Counted from the first letter of the stretch, positions 35,397 to 44,090 are shown. The stretch is 64,000 nt of DNA from Thiocapsa marina 5811 (GCF_000223985.1 NZ_AFWV01000003.1:186001-250000), one strand, 5' to 3'. Numbers and translations: made by a program. Notes: generated by a model not told the origin, from the letters alone.

Positions 35397-36317
35397 TTAG
35401 CGTCGGGGCATCCGATAGGGCAGCAGGTGCTGGACCCAAGCCGAGCGGAAGCGATCCAGCGATAGGCTTTCATGAACCGCCTCGATGGGACGGCCCTGCA
35501 GGTGTGAAGCAATCACCGAGCGTGAATAAAAGGGCGTGTCCTCCAAGGTCTTGACGACCCGTGGCGGATGCTTGGCATCGGCTTGGCTGGAGCGCGGCAT
35601 GCGCCAAATCGGGGTGCGCGCGAGCCGATGATCCGGCGGCGCATCGAAGTGACTCAAGCCACCGTCGGCACCGAAGTGCAGCCCGAGCGACAGCCTTCCT
35701 CCCTCGCGCCGATCGGCATGATAGAGGATCAGACTCTCATCGCCACCAAGACTGGCACGCGACCAATCCCAATACCGGAACGCATCCTCCAGCGGCTCGT
35801 CGCCCCAGTTACGGTCAAAATAGGCATGCCCAGTCCAATTCAGCGCCGGCCGCTCGAAGCTCACCTCAACCTTGGCGCTCGGTGCAATCGGCCGCCAACG
35901 ATGCCGACCGGCCTGATCGAGCGTGAAGACCTGCTCGTTGATAAAGGCCGGAGCGAGCTTGACCAGCCCTCGCACACGCTGCGGGATCGGGGTGCCGATC
36001 TCGTCCAGCTCCACCGTCAGGCCACCATCGGCATCCCACTGAAGCGCGCTTGGCCCGATCTGCAGGCGCGAAGCGGTTTGCGCGAGCGCGTGCCGACGCC
36101 GCTCGGTCATGGTCCAGCGCCGCTCTTTGCCGTAGAGACAGACGTTCAACGAGCAGTAATCGCTCGGCTCATCGCGTCCACGACGCCTGCCCTTGAAGTA
36201 GTATGGCGAGAAGACGCTGCCGATGAAGGCGATCAGGGTCAGCCCATGGCGGCCGTCATCACTGAGCGCGTCCACGTACCACCAGGCATACCCGCGCGGC
36301 GGGACCTGTACGCTCAG
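35397..36317 (-). CDS. crtC: Acyclic carotenoid 1,2-hydratase
   Basis: CrtC adds water to the psi end of acyclic or monocyclic carotenes to give the tertiary 1-OH. Diagnostic blocks are GYAWWYVDALSDDGRHGLT, GSVFSPYYFKGRRRG, YCSLNVCLYG, ALNWTGHAYFDRNWGDEPLE and WDWSRASL. The start is odd: no ATG, GTG or TTG lies close to the conserved N-terminus, but a CTG overlaps the crtD stop (CTGA) with AAGGA six bases upstream, giving 306 residues MSVQVPPRGYAWW. In an okenone-type pathway this OH is then methylated by CrtF. Last gene of the crtD-crtD-crtC run. Confidence 0.92.
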   Translation of the reverse strand: MSVQVPPRGYAWWYVDALSDDGRHGLTLIAFIGSVFSPYYFKGRRRGRDEPSDYCSLNVCLYGKERRWTMTERRRHALAQTASRLQIGPSALQWDADGGLTVELDEIGTPIPQRVRGLVKLAPAFINEQVFTLDQAGRHRWRPIAPSAKVEVSFERPALNWTGHAYFDRNWGDEPLEDAFRYWDWSRASLGGDESLILYHADRREGGRLSLGLHFGADGGLSHFDAPPDHRLARTPIWRMPRSSQADAKHPPRVVKTLEDTPFYSRSVIASHLQGRPIEAVHESLSLDRFRSAWVQHLLPYRMPRR

Positions 36318-37789
36318 GTCAGGTCCTTGAGGATCGCCTCCGCCGCTAGGCGCCCGGAGATTGCCGCCATCGGGACCCCCGGCCCCGGATGCACGCTGCC
36401 CCCCGCCAGATACAGCCCCGCCAGACGCGAGCGAGCCGCCGAGCGGCTGAACGGCCCCCGCCATCCATGCGAGGTGCGGCCATAGAGCGCGCCCCCGGTG
36501 GCCGGAAACATGCGCTCGAACTCCGTCGGCGTGGTGATCACCCGACGCTCCGGACTGATGTCGGCCCTGAGGCCACAGCGGCGCAACAGGTTGAAGGTCT
36601 GCTCTTCGCATTGCTCGATCTCTTCGCTCGTGAATGGTTTGATGTCGCCCCGCGCGGGTGCGTTGACGAGGCACAACAGCCGTTCCGGCCCCTGGACCTC
36701 CGAGTCGTCATTGCGATCCTGTGCGCAGACATAGACCGTCGGCTCTCTTGGCAGCTCGCCACGCCCGAAGATGGCATTGAACTCCTCGGCATAGTCACGG
36801 CAGAAGAACACGTTGTGCCGCACCAGCGGGAAGCCATGGGTCTTGGCATTGACACAGAAGGTCACCGCCGATAATGAGCGCGCGGAGCGTGGATGCGCCG
36901 AGACCGCGCGGCGCGCTGCCGCCCCGAAGGACCCAGCGGACAGAGCCGCGACATCGGCGTTGCAAAGAACGGCATCCGCCTGGATATGCTCGCCGGTCTC
37001 AAGCTGCACGCCAACGACGCGCTTGCGCTCGACGAGGATCTCCCGGACGCCGGAGTGGTAGCACAGCTTGACGCCTCGTTCCTTTGCGAGCGCTGCACAG
37101 GCCTTAGGCAACTGATGGATACCGCCATCGACTGACCAGACCCCAGCCTGCTCCACATGCGCAACGATCCCGAGCGTTGGCGGCGCGCGGAACGGCGAGG
37201 AGCCGACATAGGTGGCATAGCGACCGAAGAGCTGGCGCAGCCGAGGATCCGGGAAGAAGCGGCCCAAGTCCTGCCAGAGCGTCGAGTAGGGCTTCAGGCG
37301 CGCAACCGGAATCAAGCCGGAATCGAGCACGAGCGAGAGGGGGGTCGGCTCCGCAAGCTGGATGAAGGCATGCTCCAAGGTGCGGTACATGTCGCTGGCG
37401 CGCGCGCAGAAGGCACGAAACAGACGCGCCTGCTCGGCACCGGCAAAGTCCCCGATTGCCTCTGCCGAGCGATCGATGTCGGTGTAGAGGTCGAGCCGCT
37501 CGTCCTCACTCCAGGCATGGCGCGCCAAGACCTCGACCGGACGCAAGCTGAGGTAATCATCCAGCCTGGCTCCAGCCGCGGCGAAGAGATCGTCGAACAC
37601 CCAGCGCATGGTCACCACGGTCGGCCCGGAATCGATCTGCGCACCGGCGACTTGGACCTCACGCATCTTGCCGCCCGGATAGCCCGAGCGCTCCAACAAC
37701 GTGACTCGGATCCCCTGGGCGGCAACCCTGATCGCGGCGGCCAGACCGCCGATCCCGGCGCCGATTACGACGACGTGCGGCTCAGCCAT
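36314..37789 (-). CDS. CrtD-like carotenoid desaturase/oxygenase, paralogue A
   Basis: A 491-residue flavoprotein of the CrtI/CrtD family, with N-terminal FAD motif VVVIGAGIGGLAAAIRVAAQ and C-terminal signature GGSVHPGPGVPMAAISGRLA. It carries the CrtD-style segments EVLARHAWSEDERLDLY and RQLFGRYATYVGSSPFRAP. CrtD makes the 3,4 double bond of 1-hydroxycarotenoids. Work on okenone producers also described CruS, a related enzyme with desaturase plus ketolase activity. With two tandem paralogues here, one may be CrtD and the other a CruS-type enzyme, but sequence reading cannot say which. Overlaps the crtC start by 4 bases. Confidence 0.85.
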   Translation of the reverse strand: MAEPHVVVIGAGIGGLAAAIRVAAQGIRVTLLERSGYPGGKMREVQVAGAQIDSGPTVVTMRWVFDDLFAAAGARLDDYLSLRPVEVLARHAWSEDERLDLYTDIDRSAEAIGDFAGAEQARLFRAFCARASDMYRTLEHAFIQLAEPTPLSLVLDSGLIPVARLKPYSTLWQDLGRFFPDPRLRQLFGRYATYVGSSPFRAPPTLGIVAHVEQAGVWSVDGGIHQLPKACAALAKERGVKLCYHSGVREILVERKRVVGVQLETGEHIQADAVLCNADVAALSAGSFGAAARRAVSAHPRSARSLSAVTFCVNAKTHGFPLVRHNVFFCRDYAEEFNAIFGRGELPREPTVYVCAQDRNDDSEVQGPERLLCLVNAPARGDIKPFTSEEIEQCEEQTFNLLRRCGLRADISPERRVITTPTEFERMFPATGGALYGRTSHGWRGPFSRSAARSRLAGLYLAGGSVHPGPGVPMAAISGRLAAEAILKDLT

Positions 37790-37909
37790 CGGCTAACCGC
37801 GACTTTGCGCGAGAGTGACCAAAAGTTGAGAGGAACGCGGCTTGGGCAGCGCAACGCAGAACGGAACAGCGGCTGGCGCGATTGCGGGAATGATTCAACA
37901 GTGTCTCGA

Positions 37910-39400
37910 TCAAAGGCTTTTCAGGACCATATCGGCCGCCAGACGTCCGGAAATCGATGCCATCGGGATTCCCGGGCCTGGGTGCGCACTGCCGCCGGCG
38001 GTGAAGAGCCGCTCGATCTTGGTCACCGCGCCAGGACGATCGAACGAGCCCCACCAGCCATGATTGACGCGACCGAATACCGCCCCGCCAGAGGCAGGAT
38101 AGGCACGCTCGAAATGCATTGGGGTTGTGACGGCAATGTCTTCACGCTCGGCGAGCGTCAACCCGCAGTGCCGGAGCAAGGCGGTCACCTGCTCACCGCA
38201 GCGGCGGATCTCCTCCTCGGGGATGACCTGGGAATCACCGCGCGACGGCGCATTGACCACGATCAGCATCCGCTCGCGCTCGGTTGGCTCCGGCGCCGAG
38301 GGATCGCCGCGATCCTGCGCACAGAGGTAGACGGTCGGATGCGCCGGGAGTCGTAGGTCGTCAAAGACCGCCTTGAACTCGTCCGCATAGTCACGCGGGA
38401 AGAAGACATTGTGATACTGCATCGGAAAACCGGCCGGGCGCGCGAGCAGATTCCAGGTTACCACCGAATGGGAGCGATTCTTGGGCGGAATCGGCGGCAC
38501 CGCACGCTTGGCTTGCTCGCCGAACAGACCGGCACCGAGCGCGGCCGCATCCGCGTTGCAAATCACCGCATCGGCTTCGATCCGCTCGCCGTTTTCCAAG
38601 CGCACGCCGCGAGCGCGTCCACCTTCGATCAGGATCTCTGCCACGCCCGCGCCATAGGTCAGCTCCACGCCCTTCTCCGCGGCAAGATCCGCCAGTGCCT
38701 CGGGCAAGCGATGAATGCCTCCTTCCACCGCATGCACGCCGCGGCTTTCGACATCGGCAACCAGCATCAGGGTGGCCGGGGCATGATAAGGAGAGGCACC
38801 GACGTAAGTGGCGTAACGGCCAAAGAGTTGCCGCAGGCGCGGGTCCTTGAAATAACTGCCGAGCGCTTGCCACAGCGTGAACACGGCCTTGATCCGCATC
38901 AGCTCGCCGAGCCCGTTCCAGCCGAAGCGCGCGAAGATGGTCACCGGCGTGGGCTGTTGCGACTGGATGAAAGGGACATCCAAGGCCGCATAGACCCGCT
39001 TGGCGTGGGCTGCGAAGCGGCGAAAACCGTCCGCCTCTTTGGCTCCGGCAAACGCGGCGATGGCCTGCGCGGAACGCTCGTGATCACCGAACAGATCCAA
39101 GCGCTCGGTCTCGCTCCAGGCATGGCGGGCAAGCACATCTGCCTGATGCAGCTTAACCCGCTCGCCCAGGTTTGCACCGGCCTCGCGAAAGATCTCCTCG
39201 AAGACCCACGGCATCGTGAGCACCGTAGGTCCGGTGTAGAAGGATTGACCGTCAACCTGTTGCTCGCGCAGCTTGCCACCCGGGTGATGACCGCGCTCGA
39301 ACACCCTGACATCGAGCCCGTTTAAAGCGAGTTTCAAAGCGGCGGTCAAGCCGCCCATCCCGGCTCCGATCACAATGACCTGTTTTCTGCGCGTCGGCAT
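37910..39400 (-). CDS. CrtD-like carotenoid desaturase/oxygenase, paralogue B
   Basis: 496 residues, clearly homologous to paralogue A across its length: FAD motif VIVIGAGMGGLTAALKLALN, DVLARHAWSETERLDLF, QLFGRYATYVGASPYHAPAT, C-terminal GGSAHPGPGIPMASISGRLA. The separation of 120 bases from paralogue A contrasts with the tight A-crtC junction. PpsR boxes lie 38-81 bases upstream, so it is probably the first gene of the operon. The exact reaction (3,4-desaturation, or ketolation as in CruS) is undecided. Confidence 0.85.
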   Translation of the reverse strand: MPTRRKQVIVIGAGMGGLTAALKLALNGLDVRVFERGHHPGGKLREQQVDGQSFYTGPTVLTMPWVFEEIFREAGANLGERVKLHQADVLARHAWSETERLDLFGDHERSAQAIAAFAGAKEADGFRRFAAHAKRVYAALDVPFIQSQQPTPVTIFARFGWNGLGELMRIKAVFTLWQALGSYFKDPRLRQLFGRYATYVGASPYHAPATLMLVADVESRGVHAVEGGIHRLPEALADLAAEKGVELTYGAGVAEILIEGGRARGVRLENGERIEADAVICNADAAALGAGLFGEQAKRAVPPIPPKNRSHSVVTWNLLARPAGFPMQYHNVFFPRDYADEFKAVFDDLRLPAHPTVYLCAQDRGDPSAPEPTERERMLIVVNAPSRGDSQVIPEEEIRRCGEQVTALLRHCGLTLAEREDIAVTTPMHFERAYPASGGAVFGRVNHGWWGSFDRPGAVTKIERLFTAGGSAHPGPGIPMASISGRLAADMVLKSL

Positions 39401-39437
39401 AGGCTGAGGTACGTCGAATTAGCGAAGTTGGTGCGGG

Positions 39438-39481
39438 CGTATGCTAAACTAGACACCCGCGGATGTCTAGGTTACTTGACA
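39438..39481. promoter_or_regulatory. Paired PpsR boxes between crtD-B and the 39.6-kb gene
   Basis: CGTATGCTAAACTAGACA (39438-39455, one mismatch from TGT-N12-ACA) and TGTCTAGGTTACTTGACA (39464-39481, perfect), again 26 bp centre to centre. The pair lies in a divergent region and could control crtD-B on the minus strand, the small plus-strand gene, or both. No -10 as good as those at puc or puf was found in either direction. Confidence 0.75.
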
Positions 39482-39601
39482 GATGGCAGATCGGGAAACG
39501 ACGCCGTTAAGCTCGCGCAGCGAGTGCTGATCGGGCAACCGATGAAACCCAACCGGCCCCCCTCCAGCACCTCATTATCGTAACGAGGAGTCGCAGACAA
39601 A

Positions 39602-40042
39602 ATGAAGTATACCGCTAGATGTACTTGGCCTGAAAAATCGAAATCATGGGAGTACCTGGGCGAGTCCGAAAGCCTTGAAGAGTTCGCCCTGGCCTTTGCA
39701 ACCGACAAGGCGCTCGCGGTCGACACCGAGTTCGTCGTCATCGAAAAGGCCGGCGCGGAATCCGAGATCGAGTTCTTCAAGGTCACGCGAGCCTCGCCAT
39801 ATGGATTGGTGACGGCTGCCCCACGGGTCGAGAGCGAGAGTGGCCCGGGCAAGGCCGCGCCGCAGGACGCCCCAACCGCCGCGGTGGGCGGGGACGACAA
39901 CTTCGGCGGGGTCGAGGCAATTGCCGGCGCCTGGCGCGGTGTCATCGCCAACGTCTTGATGTTTGTCAAGGCCGGCGCGGCCGCCTTGCTCTTCTTCTTG
40001 GCCGCGATCTTTCTCGCCAAATGGCTCTTCAACGCCTGGTAG
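39602..40042 (+). CDS. Small tail-anchored membrane protein of unknown function
   Basis: 146 residues that I do not recognise. Visible parts: a soluble N-terminal ~70 residues, MKYTARCTWPEKSKSWEYLG through EIEFFKVTRASPYG, mixed beta/alpha in character and acidic; a Gly/Ala/Pro linker; and a single C-terminal transmembrane helix (AAALLFFLAAIFLAKWLF) ending four residues from the terminus. GAGGAG precedes the ATG by ~12 bases. It is flanked by PpsR box pairs on both sides and lies between crtD and pucBA-2, so a part in antenna or carotenoid assembly is possible. Codon use is like its neighbours. Confidence 0.75.
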   Translation: MKYTARCTWPEKSKSWEYLGESESLEEFALAFATDKALAVDTEFVVIEKAGAESEIEFFKVTRASPYGLVTAAPRVESESGPGKAAPQDAPTAAVGGDDNFGGVEAIAGAWRGVIANVLMFVKAGAAALLFFLAAIFLAKWLFNAW

Positions 40043-40093
40043 TCCCCGCGCGGCCGACATGAGCCCTAGCCTCGGCCGCGGTTCGGAAAATTT

Positions 40094-40137
40094 TGTAATC
40101 CACACTTGACACGGCAAAGTGTCATGTTAAACTGACA
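40094..40137 (+). promoter_or_regulatory. pucBA-2 promoter with paired PpsR boxes
   Basis: TGTAATCCACACTTGACA and TGTCATGTTAAACTGACA are perfect TGT-N12-ACA sites 26 bp apart. TTGACA (-35) ends the first and TAAACT (-10) lies in the second; spacer 16 bp. The architecture is the same as for pucBA-1. Confidence 0.85.
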
Positions 40138-40269
40138 CTCAGTTAGAACGCAGTTGGCTCAGGGGAGATCTTCCAATCTTCCACGGCCCCTGTACCTGCT
40201 GCGGTTACCTGGAGGCGCTTGTCCAGCGACGAGTGCCGGAGCTCTTACCCCGATCAGAGGAAAATGGCA

Positions 40270-40422
40270 ATGGCCGAAGCAGCAAAATCATCTAACCTGT
40301 CCGGACTGACCGACGCGCAAGCGAAAGAGTTTCATGAGCATTGGAAGCACGGCGTGTTTAGTTGGGTCGCAATCGCCACCGTCGTTCATGTGGTGACATG
40401 GGTCTATCAGCCCTGGTTCTAA
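40270..40422 (+). CDS. pucB: LH2-type light-harvesting beta polypeptide, copy 2
   Basis: 50 residues: MAEAAKSSNLSGLTDAQAKE, FHEHWKHGVFSWVAIATVVH, VVTWVYQPWF. The ligand histidine is in ATVVHVVTW. Two nearby ATGs exist (40264 and 40270); the second has AGAGG at a proper 9-10 base distance and matches the MAE start of its paralogues. It differs from copies 1 and 3 by a three-residue insertion near the N-terminus. Confidence 0.92.
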   Translation: MAEAAKSSNLSGLTDAQAKEFHEHWKHGVFSWVAIATVVHVVTWVYQPWF

Positions 40423-40496
40423 GCCCGCGGTCGTTCATTGAAAGCATTTGCACTCCGCATCGTTGCACTGTCTAACGTCTAATTAGGAGAGATACC

Positions 40497-40763
40497 ATGC
40501 AAGTTCCTTATCTGATGGCCGACCCATCCATTGCGAAGCCTGATCATCCAGAAGAAGACTGGAAAATTTGGACCGTGATCAACCCGGCCACCTGGATGGT
40601 CCCGTTCTTTTTCATCCTTTTCATTCAGATGTGGATGGTCCATTCCTATGCGCTGAGCCTGCCAGGCTACGGCTTCAAGGATTCCGCGCAAGCAGCGTTG
40701 GACGCTCGCACCGCTGTCGTGGTGGAGCAGGTCCAAGGTCAGCAGGTTGCACAGGTCCAGTAA
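40497..40763 (+). CDS. pucA: LH2-type light-harvesting alpha polypeptide, copy 2
   Basis: 88 residues, identical in design to copy 1 through DWKIWTVINPATWMVPFFF and MWMVHSYALSLPGYGFKDS, then a different tail: AQAALDARTAVVVEQVQG, rich in Val and Gln, ending QQVAQVQ. The start has TTAGGAGAG upstream. The tail difference between copies is the main visible way the three LH2 alphas could differ in assembly or spectrum. Confidence 0.92.
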   Translation: MQVPYLMADPSIAKPDHPEEDWKIWTVINPATWMVPFFFILFIQMWMVHSYALSLPGYGFKDSAQAALDARTAVVVEQVQGQQVAQVQ

Positions 40764-40872
40764 GATCCTGCTTGATGCGGAGCGTTTCACGTCAAACTGA
40801 ACCGCTCGCTGGACGAGATCTTGGCTCGTCTGCTTTGGCGCCAAGCCACGGATCATGACGCAGGGACGTGGT

Positions 40873-40905
40873 AAACAGCGCCCGTAACGGGCGCTGTTTT
40901 GTTTC
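40873..40905 (+). terminator. Rho-independent terminator after pucBA-2
   Basis: A perfect 12-bp stem AAACAGCGCCCG / CGGGCGCTGTTT with loop TAA, followed by TTTGTTT-like uridines. The strongest terminator seen in the window. It ends the pucBA-2 transcript about 110 bases after pucA. Confidence 0.88.
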
Positions 40906-41268
40906 GGGCAGGTTGCGGTGAGGCTATTGCTGCTTGGCGTCAGCGTGTCGCAATGCACCGAGGAGGCATCGCTGCTGTCGCCTGATGGTCCGGTGCGCAA
41001 GTGGCTGTACAATCTCTGCCATGTGATCATTCACCTGAATGTCTTCGGCGGCGGCGACCTGAGCCGGGACTAAGGCACGATCGACCGCCTGCTTGCGGAG
41101 CTGCGCCGAGGCCATCGGCAAGCAGGGCGAGCGCCGGCCTTCTTTCGCTTTCGTTAGGGTTATGTTAAAACCCCGCCGCTAACGGGGCGAGTCCAGCAGT
41201 GTCGCCCGTCCATCCCAGCCCTGTACGCTTCTTTTCTATCGCCAGGTTCAACTCGCGAAGGTATCCAG
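40906..41268 (+). other. Spacer upstream of crtF
   Basis: About 360 bases with no supported gene. A stem CCCCG / CGGGG near 41171-41187 is present. No TGT-N12-ACA pair was found, so crtF and the following pucC-type gene may lack direct PpsR control. Confidence 0.4.
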
Positions 41269-42387
41269 TTGCAACTTCCATTTATCGAGCGTTGGCGCGT
41301 TTGGCGCGATCGCAAGCTCGCTAGCCCGAGCTTTCAGCGCTGGGCAGCGGATTTCCCGTTGACCAGGCACGAGGCATCAAAGCGTGCCCGCGCACTGTTT
41401 GATATCACCGCCGGCTTCGTCTATTCCCAGATCCTCTCCGGATGTGTCGAGCTGGGGCTCTTTGACGAGCTGGCCGATGGTCCGCGGAGCGCCGATGATC
41501 TAGCCGGTAAGATGGGTATGACGCCTGCGGCTGCAGACCGCTTCTTGCGCTCGGCGGTCGCGATCGATCTCCTGGAGCGGCGCGGCAATGGCCGTTACGG
41601 GCTCGGCAAGCTGGGGATTGCAATGCCGGGCAATCCGGGGATCGCGGCCATGGTGCGTCATCATCGCATGCTGTATCACGATCTCGATGACCCGCTCGCG
41701 CTGTTTCGCGGCGAGCGCAGCGAGACCGAGCTTGGGCGCTACTGGTCTTACGCTGGCTCCGCAGACCCCGCAGCCGATGGTGACGAGCGGGTGGCTGAAT
41801 ACAGTTTGTTGATGTCGGCGTCGAGCGGCTTCGTCGCCGAGGACACGCTCGATGCATTCCCTCTGAGCGACTATCGTTGCTTGATGGATGTCGGTGGTGG
41901 CGAGGGTCGGTTCTTGTTGCAGGCGGCCCAGCGCTGGCCGCACCTGCAGTTGCGTCTGTTCGATCTGCCCGCGGTCGTCGAGCGGGCCCGTGAGCGCTTC
42001 CGCGATGCCGGAATTGAAGGCCGTGCCGAGGTCTTCGGCGGTAACGTCAAGGTCGATTCGCTACCGCGGGGGGCGGATATCATTTCTTTGGTGCGCGTGA
42101 TCCTGGACCATAACGACGACGGTGCGATGGCTATTTTGCGTGCCGTGAGGGCCGCACTCGAGCCTGGTGGTACCCTGATCATTACCGAGCCGATGTCGGA
42201 GACGCCGGGGGCCGAGCCAGTCGGTGACGCCTATTTCGGCCTCTATCTGCTGGCGATGGGCAGCGGGCGCACACGTCCGCCGCGCGAGCATCGTGCCATG
42301 CTGCAAGCCGCAGGATTCGACCAGATTCGCTTCGTCCGCACGCGCCGGCCACTGCAAACTCGGCTCGTCGTCGCCAAGGCGGCTTGA
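41269..42387 (+). CDS. crtF: 1-hydroxycarotenoid O-methyltransferase
   Basis: CrtF methylates the C-1 hydroxyl made by CrtC, giving the methoxy end group of spirilloxanthin- or okenone-type carotenoids. The 372-residue protein has an N-terminal winged-helix dimerisation part (ARALFDITAGFVYSQILSGC, GLFDELADGPRSADDLAGKM) and a SAM domain with LMDVGGGEGRFLLQAAQRWP and LILVRVILDHNDD-like SLVRVILDHNDDGAM. TTG is the start, with GAAGG seven bases upstream and no suitable ATG. Full length for the family. Confidence 0.93.
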   Translation: MQLPFIERWRVWRDRKLASPSFQRWAADFPLTRHEASKRARALFDITAGFVYSQILSGCVELGLFDELADGPRSADDLAGKMGMTPAAADRFLRSAVAIDLLERRGNGRYGLGKLGIAMPGNPGIAAMVRHHRMLYHDLDDPLALFRGERSETELGRYWSYAGSADPAADGDERVAEYSLLMSASSGFVAEDTLDAFPLSDYRCLMDVGGGEGRFLLQAAQRWPHLQLRLFDLPAVVERARERFRDAGIEGRAEVFGGNVKVDSLPRGADIISLVRVILDHNDDGAMAILRAVRAALEPGGTLIITEPMSETPGAEPVGDAYFGLYLLAMGSGRTRPPREHRAMLQAAGFDQIRFVRTRRPLQTRLVVAKAA

Positions 42388-42546
42388 GCGCAGGGCTGGC
42401 CATTGCGGGGATGTCGGCAAGGCGCTGGTCCGCCTTGTGCCCCATCCTCGCAGCCTTCCGTCTTCGGCAATCGGGCAGGTTTGTTGCCTGTGCCGGGCAT
42501 CGATCATGCGGATGATGCACGCAATAAGCCTGCCTTGGAGTGAGCT

Positions 42547-43953
42547 ATGAATCGCCTGACCAAGTATCTCGTGACCCTTCCCTTTGCCGATGCCGGGACG
42601 ACCGAGCTGCCGCTGCGGCGTATCTTGCGTCTGTCGCTGTTTCAGATCTCGGTTGGCATGGCGATGGTGCTGCTGTTTGGCACCTTGAACCGCGTCATGG
42701 TGGTCGAGCTTGGGGTGTCGGTCTGGTTCGTCTCGCTGATGGTGGCCTTGCCGCTGGTCTTCGCGCCGTTGCGTGCGTTGATCGGGCATCGATCGGATTA
42801 CCATCATTCGGCGTTCGGATGGCGTCGCGTGCCCTATATCGCGGTCGGCAGCATGCTGCAGTACGGCGGCTTCGCGATCATGCCGTACGCGATCCTCATC
42901 CTCTCCGATGAAACCAATAATCTGGTCTTCGTCGGACAGTTCTTTGCCGGAATCTCGTTCCTGATGGTCGGGGCAGGGCTGCACATCGTGCAGACCGCTG
43001 GACTGGCCTTGGCGACTGACCTGGCGCCGCGTGAGAAACGGCCGCGGGTGGTTGCGCTACTCTATTCGATGCTGTTGCTCGGGATGGTGGGTAGTGCGCT
43101 GCTGTTCGGTCATTTGCTCGAGGACTTCTCGCACGAGAAGCTGGTCAGGGTGGTCCATGCCGCGGCCTTGGCCACCATCATCATGAATCTGATCGCGGCT
43201 TGGAAGCAGGAATCGATCGATCTGAAACGGGCGGTGGCCAATATTCCGCGACCACCTTTCCGTGAGACCTGGAACGAGTTTCTGCGCGGTGGTTATGCGA
43301 GTCGACTTCTGATTGTTGTTGGCTTAGGCACCGCCGGTTTCAGCATGCAGGAGATCCTGCTCGAGCCTTACGGTGCGCAGGTGCTGGGGTTGACGGTTGC
43401 GCAAACCACCTCGCTGACCGCGATCCTTGCCGGTGGCGCCTTCATCGCCTTTGCCTTGTCGGGCTATGTCCTGAGCCGCGGTGGAAACGCTTATCAGCTG
43501 GCCAGCATAGGCGCCTTGGTTGGTGTCTTCGCCTTCCTCCTTGTGATCCTTGCGGCAACCGTGGAGTCGGCCTTGGTGTTCCGGGTCGGCACCGCGCTGA
43601 TCGGCTTCGGGACCGGTTTGTTTGCGGTCGGCACCCTGACCGCGGCGATGGAGCTTGCCGAGCGCGGCCACGTTGGACTGGCGCTCGGTGCCTGGGGAGC
43701 GGTTCAGGCAACAGCGCAAGGTGTGGCGATTGCTCTGGGCGGCGCGCTGCGTGATCTGGTCTCGGCAATGGCTGTCGCTGGAACCTTTGGGCACGGCGGG
43801 GCAAGCTCGTCATTCGGCTATCGTGTCGTCTACGGTATCGAGATCCTATTGCTGCTTGCCGCGTTGGTCGTCTTGATTCCGCTGCTGTTGCGTCGACGTC
43901 GGGATGGAGCGAGCAGTGCCCCCTCGCAATTCGGCTTGGATCAGATGCCGTAG
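42547..43953 (+). CDS. pucC: PucC/LhaA-family membrane protein (light-harvesting assembly)
   Basis: A 468-residue, ~12-helix protein of the BCD/PucC branch of the major facilitator superfamily, thought to help deliver bacteriochlorophyll to, or assemble, antenna complexes. Family blocks: LFGTLNRVMVVELGVSVWFV, APLRALIGHRSDYH, FGWRRVPYI, AGLALATDLAPREKRPRVV, FSMQEILLEPYGAQVLGLTV. It lies between crtF and pucBA-3. Because lhaA is missing upstream of puhA, this protein may serve LH1, LH2 or both; subfamily assignment needs a tree. Confidence 0.88.
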   Translation: MNRLTKYLVTLPFADAGTTELPLRRILRLSLFQISVGMAMVLLFGTLNRVMVVELGVSVWFVSLMVALPLVFAPLRALIGHRSDYHHSAFGWRRVPYIAVGSMLQYGGFAIMPYAILILSDETNNLVFVGQFFAGISFLMVGAGLHIVQTAGLALATDLAPREKRPRVVALLYSMLLLGMVGSALLFGHLLEDFSHEKLVRVVHAAALATIIMNLIAAWKQESIDLKRAVANIPRPPFRETWNEFLRGGYASRLLIVVGLGTAGFSMQEILLEPYGAQVLGLTVAQTTSLTAILAGGAFIAFALSGYVLSRGGNAYQLASIGALVGVFAFLLVILAATVESALVFRVGTALIGFGTGLFAVGTLTAAMELAERGHVGLALGAWGAVQATAQGVAIALGGALRDLVSAMAVAGTFGHGGASSSFGYRVVYGIEILLLLAALVVLIPLLLRRRRDGASSAPSQFGLDQMP

Positions 43954-44017
43954 GTGATTTCCGGAACAGGATCTACCGGTAGAGCCGGAGCCAGGAAAAG
44001 TGGTCGAAGGCTCTATT

Positions 44018-44090
44018 CGTTGTCGTTGTCGTTGTCGTAATCGGATTCCGGCCAACCACGAACACGACAACGACAACGACAACGACAACG
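44018..44090. repeat. Inverted hexanucleotide repeat (CGTTGT)n / (ACAACG)n
   Basis: The left arm is three copies of CGTTGT plus CG; the right arm is four copies of CGACAA plus CG. A ~27-base unique loop separates them. The arms can pair over about 20 bp. It lies 64 bases after the pucC-type gene and may act as a transcript end or be a slippage-prone repeat. Confidence 0.8.
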
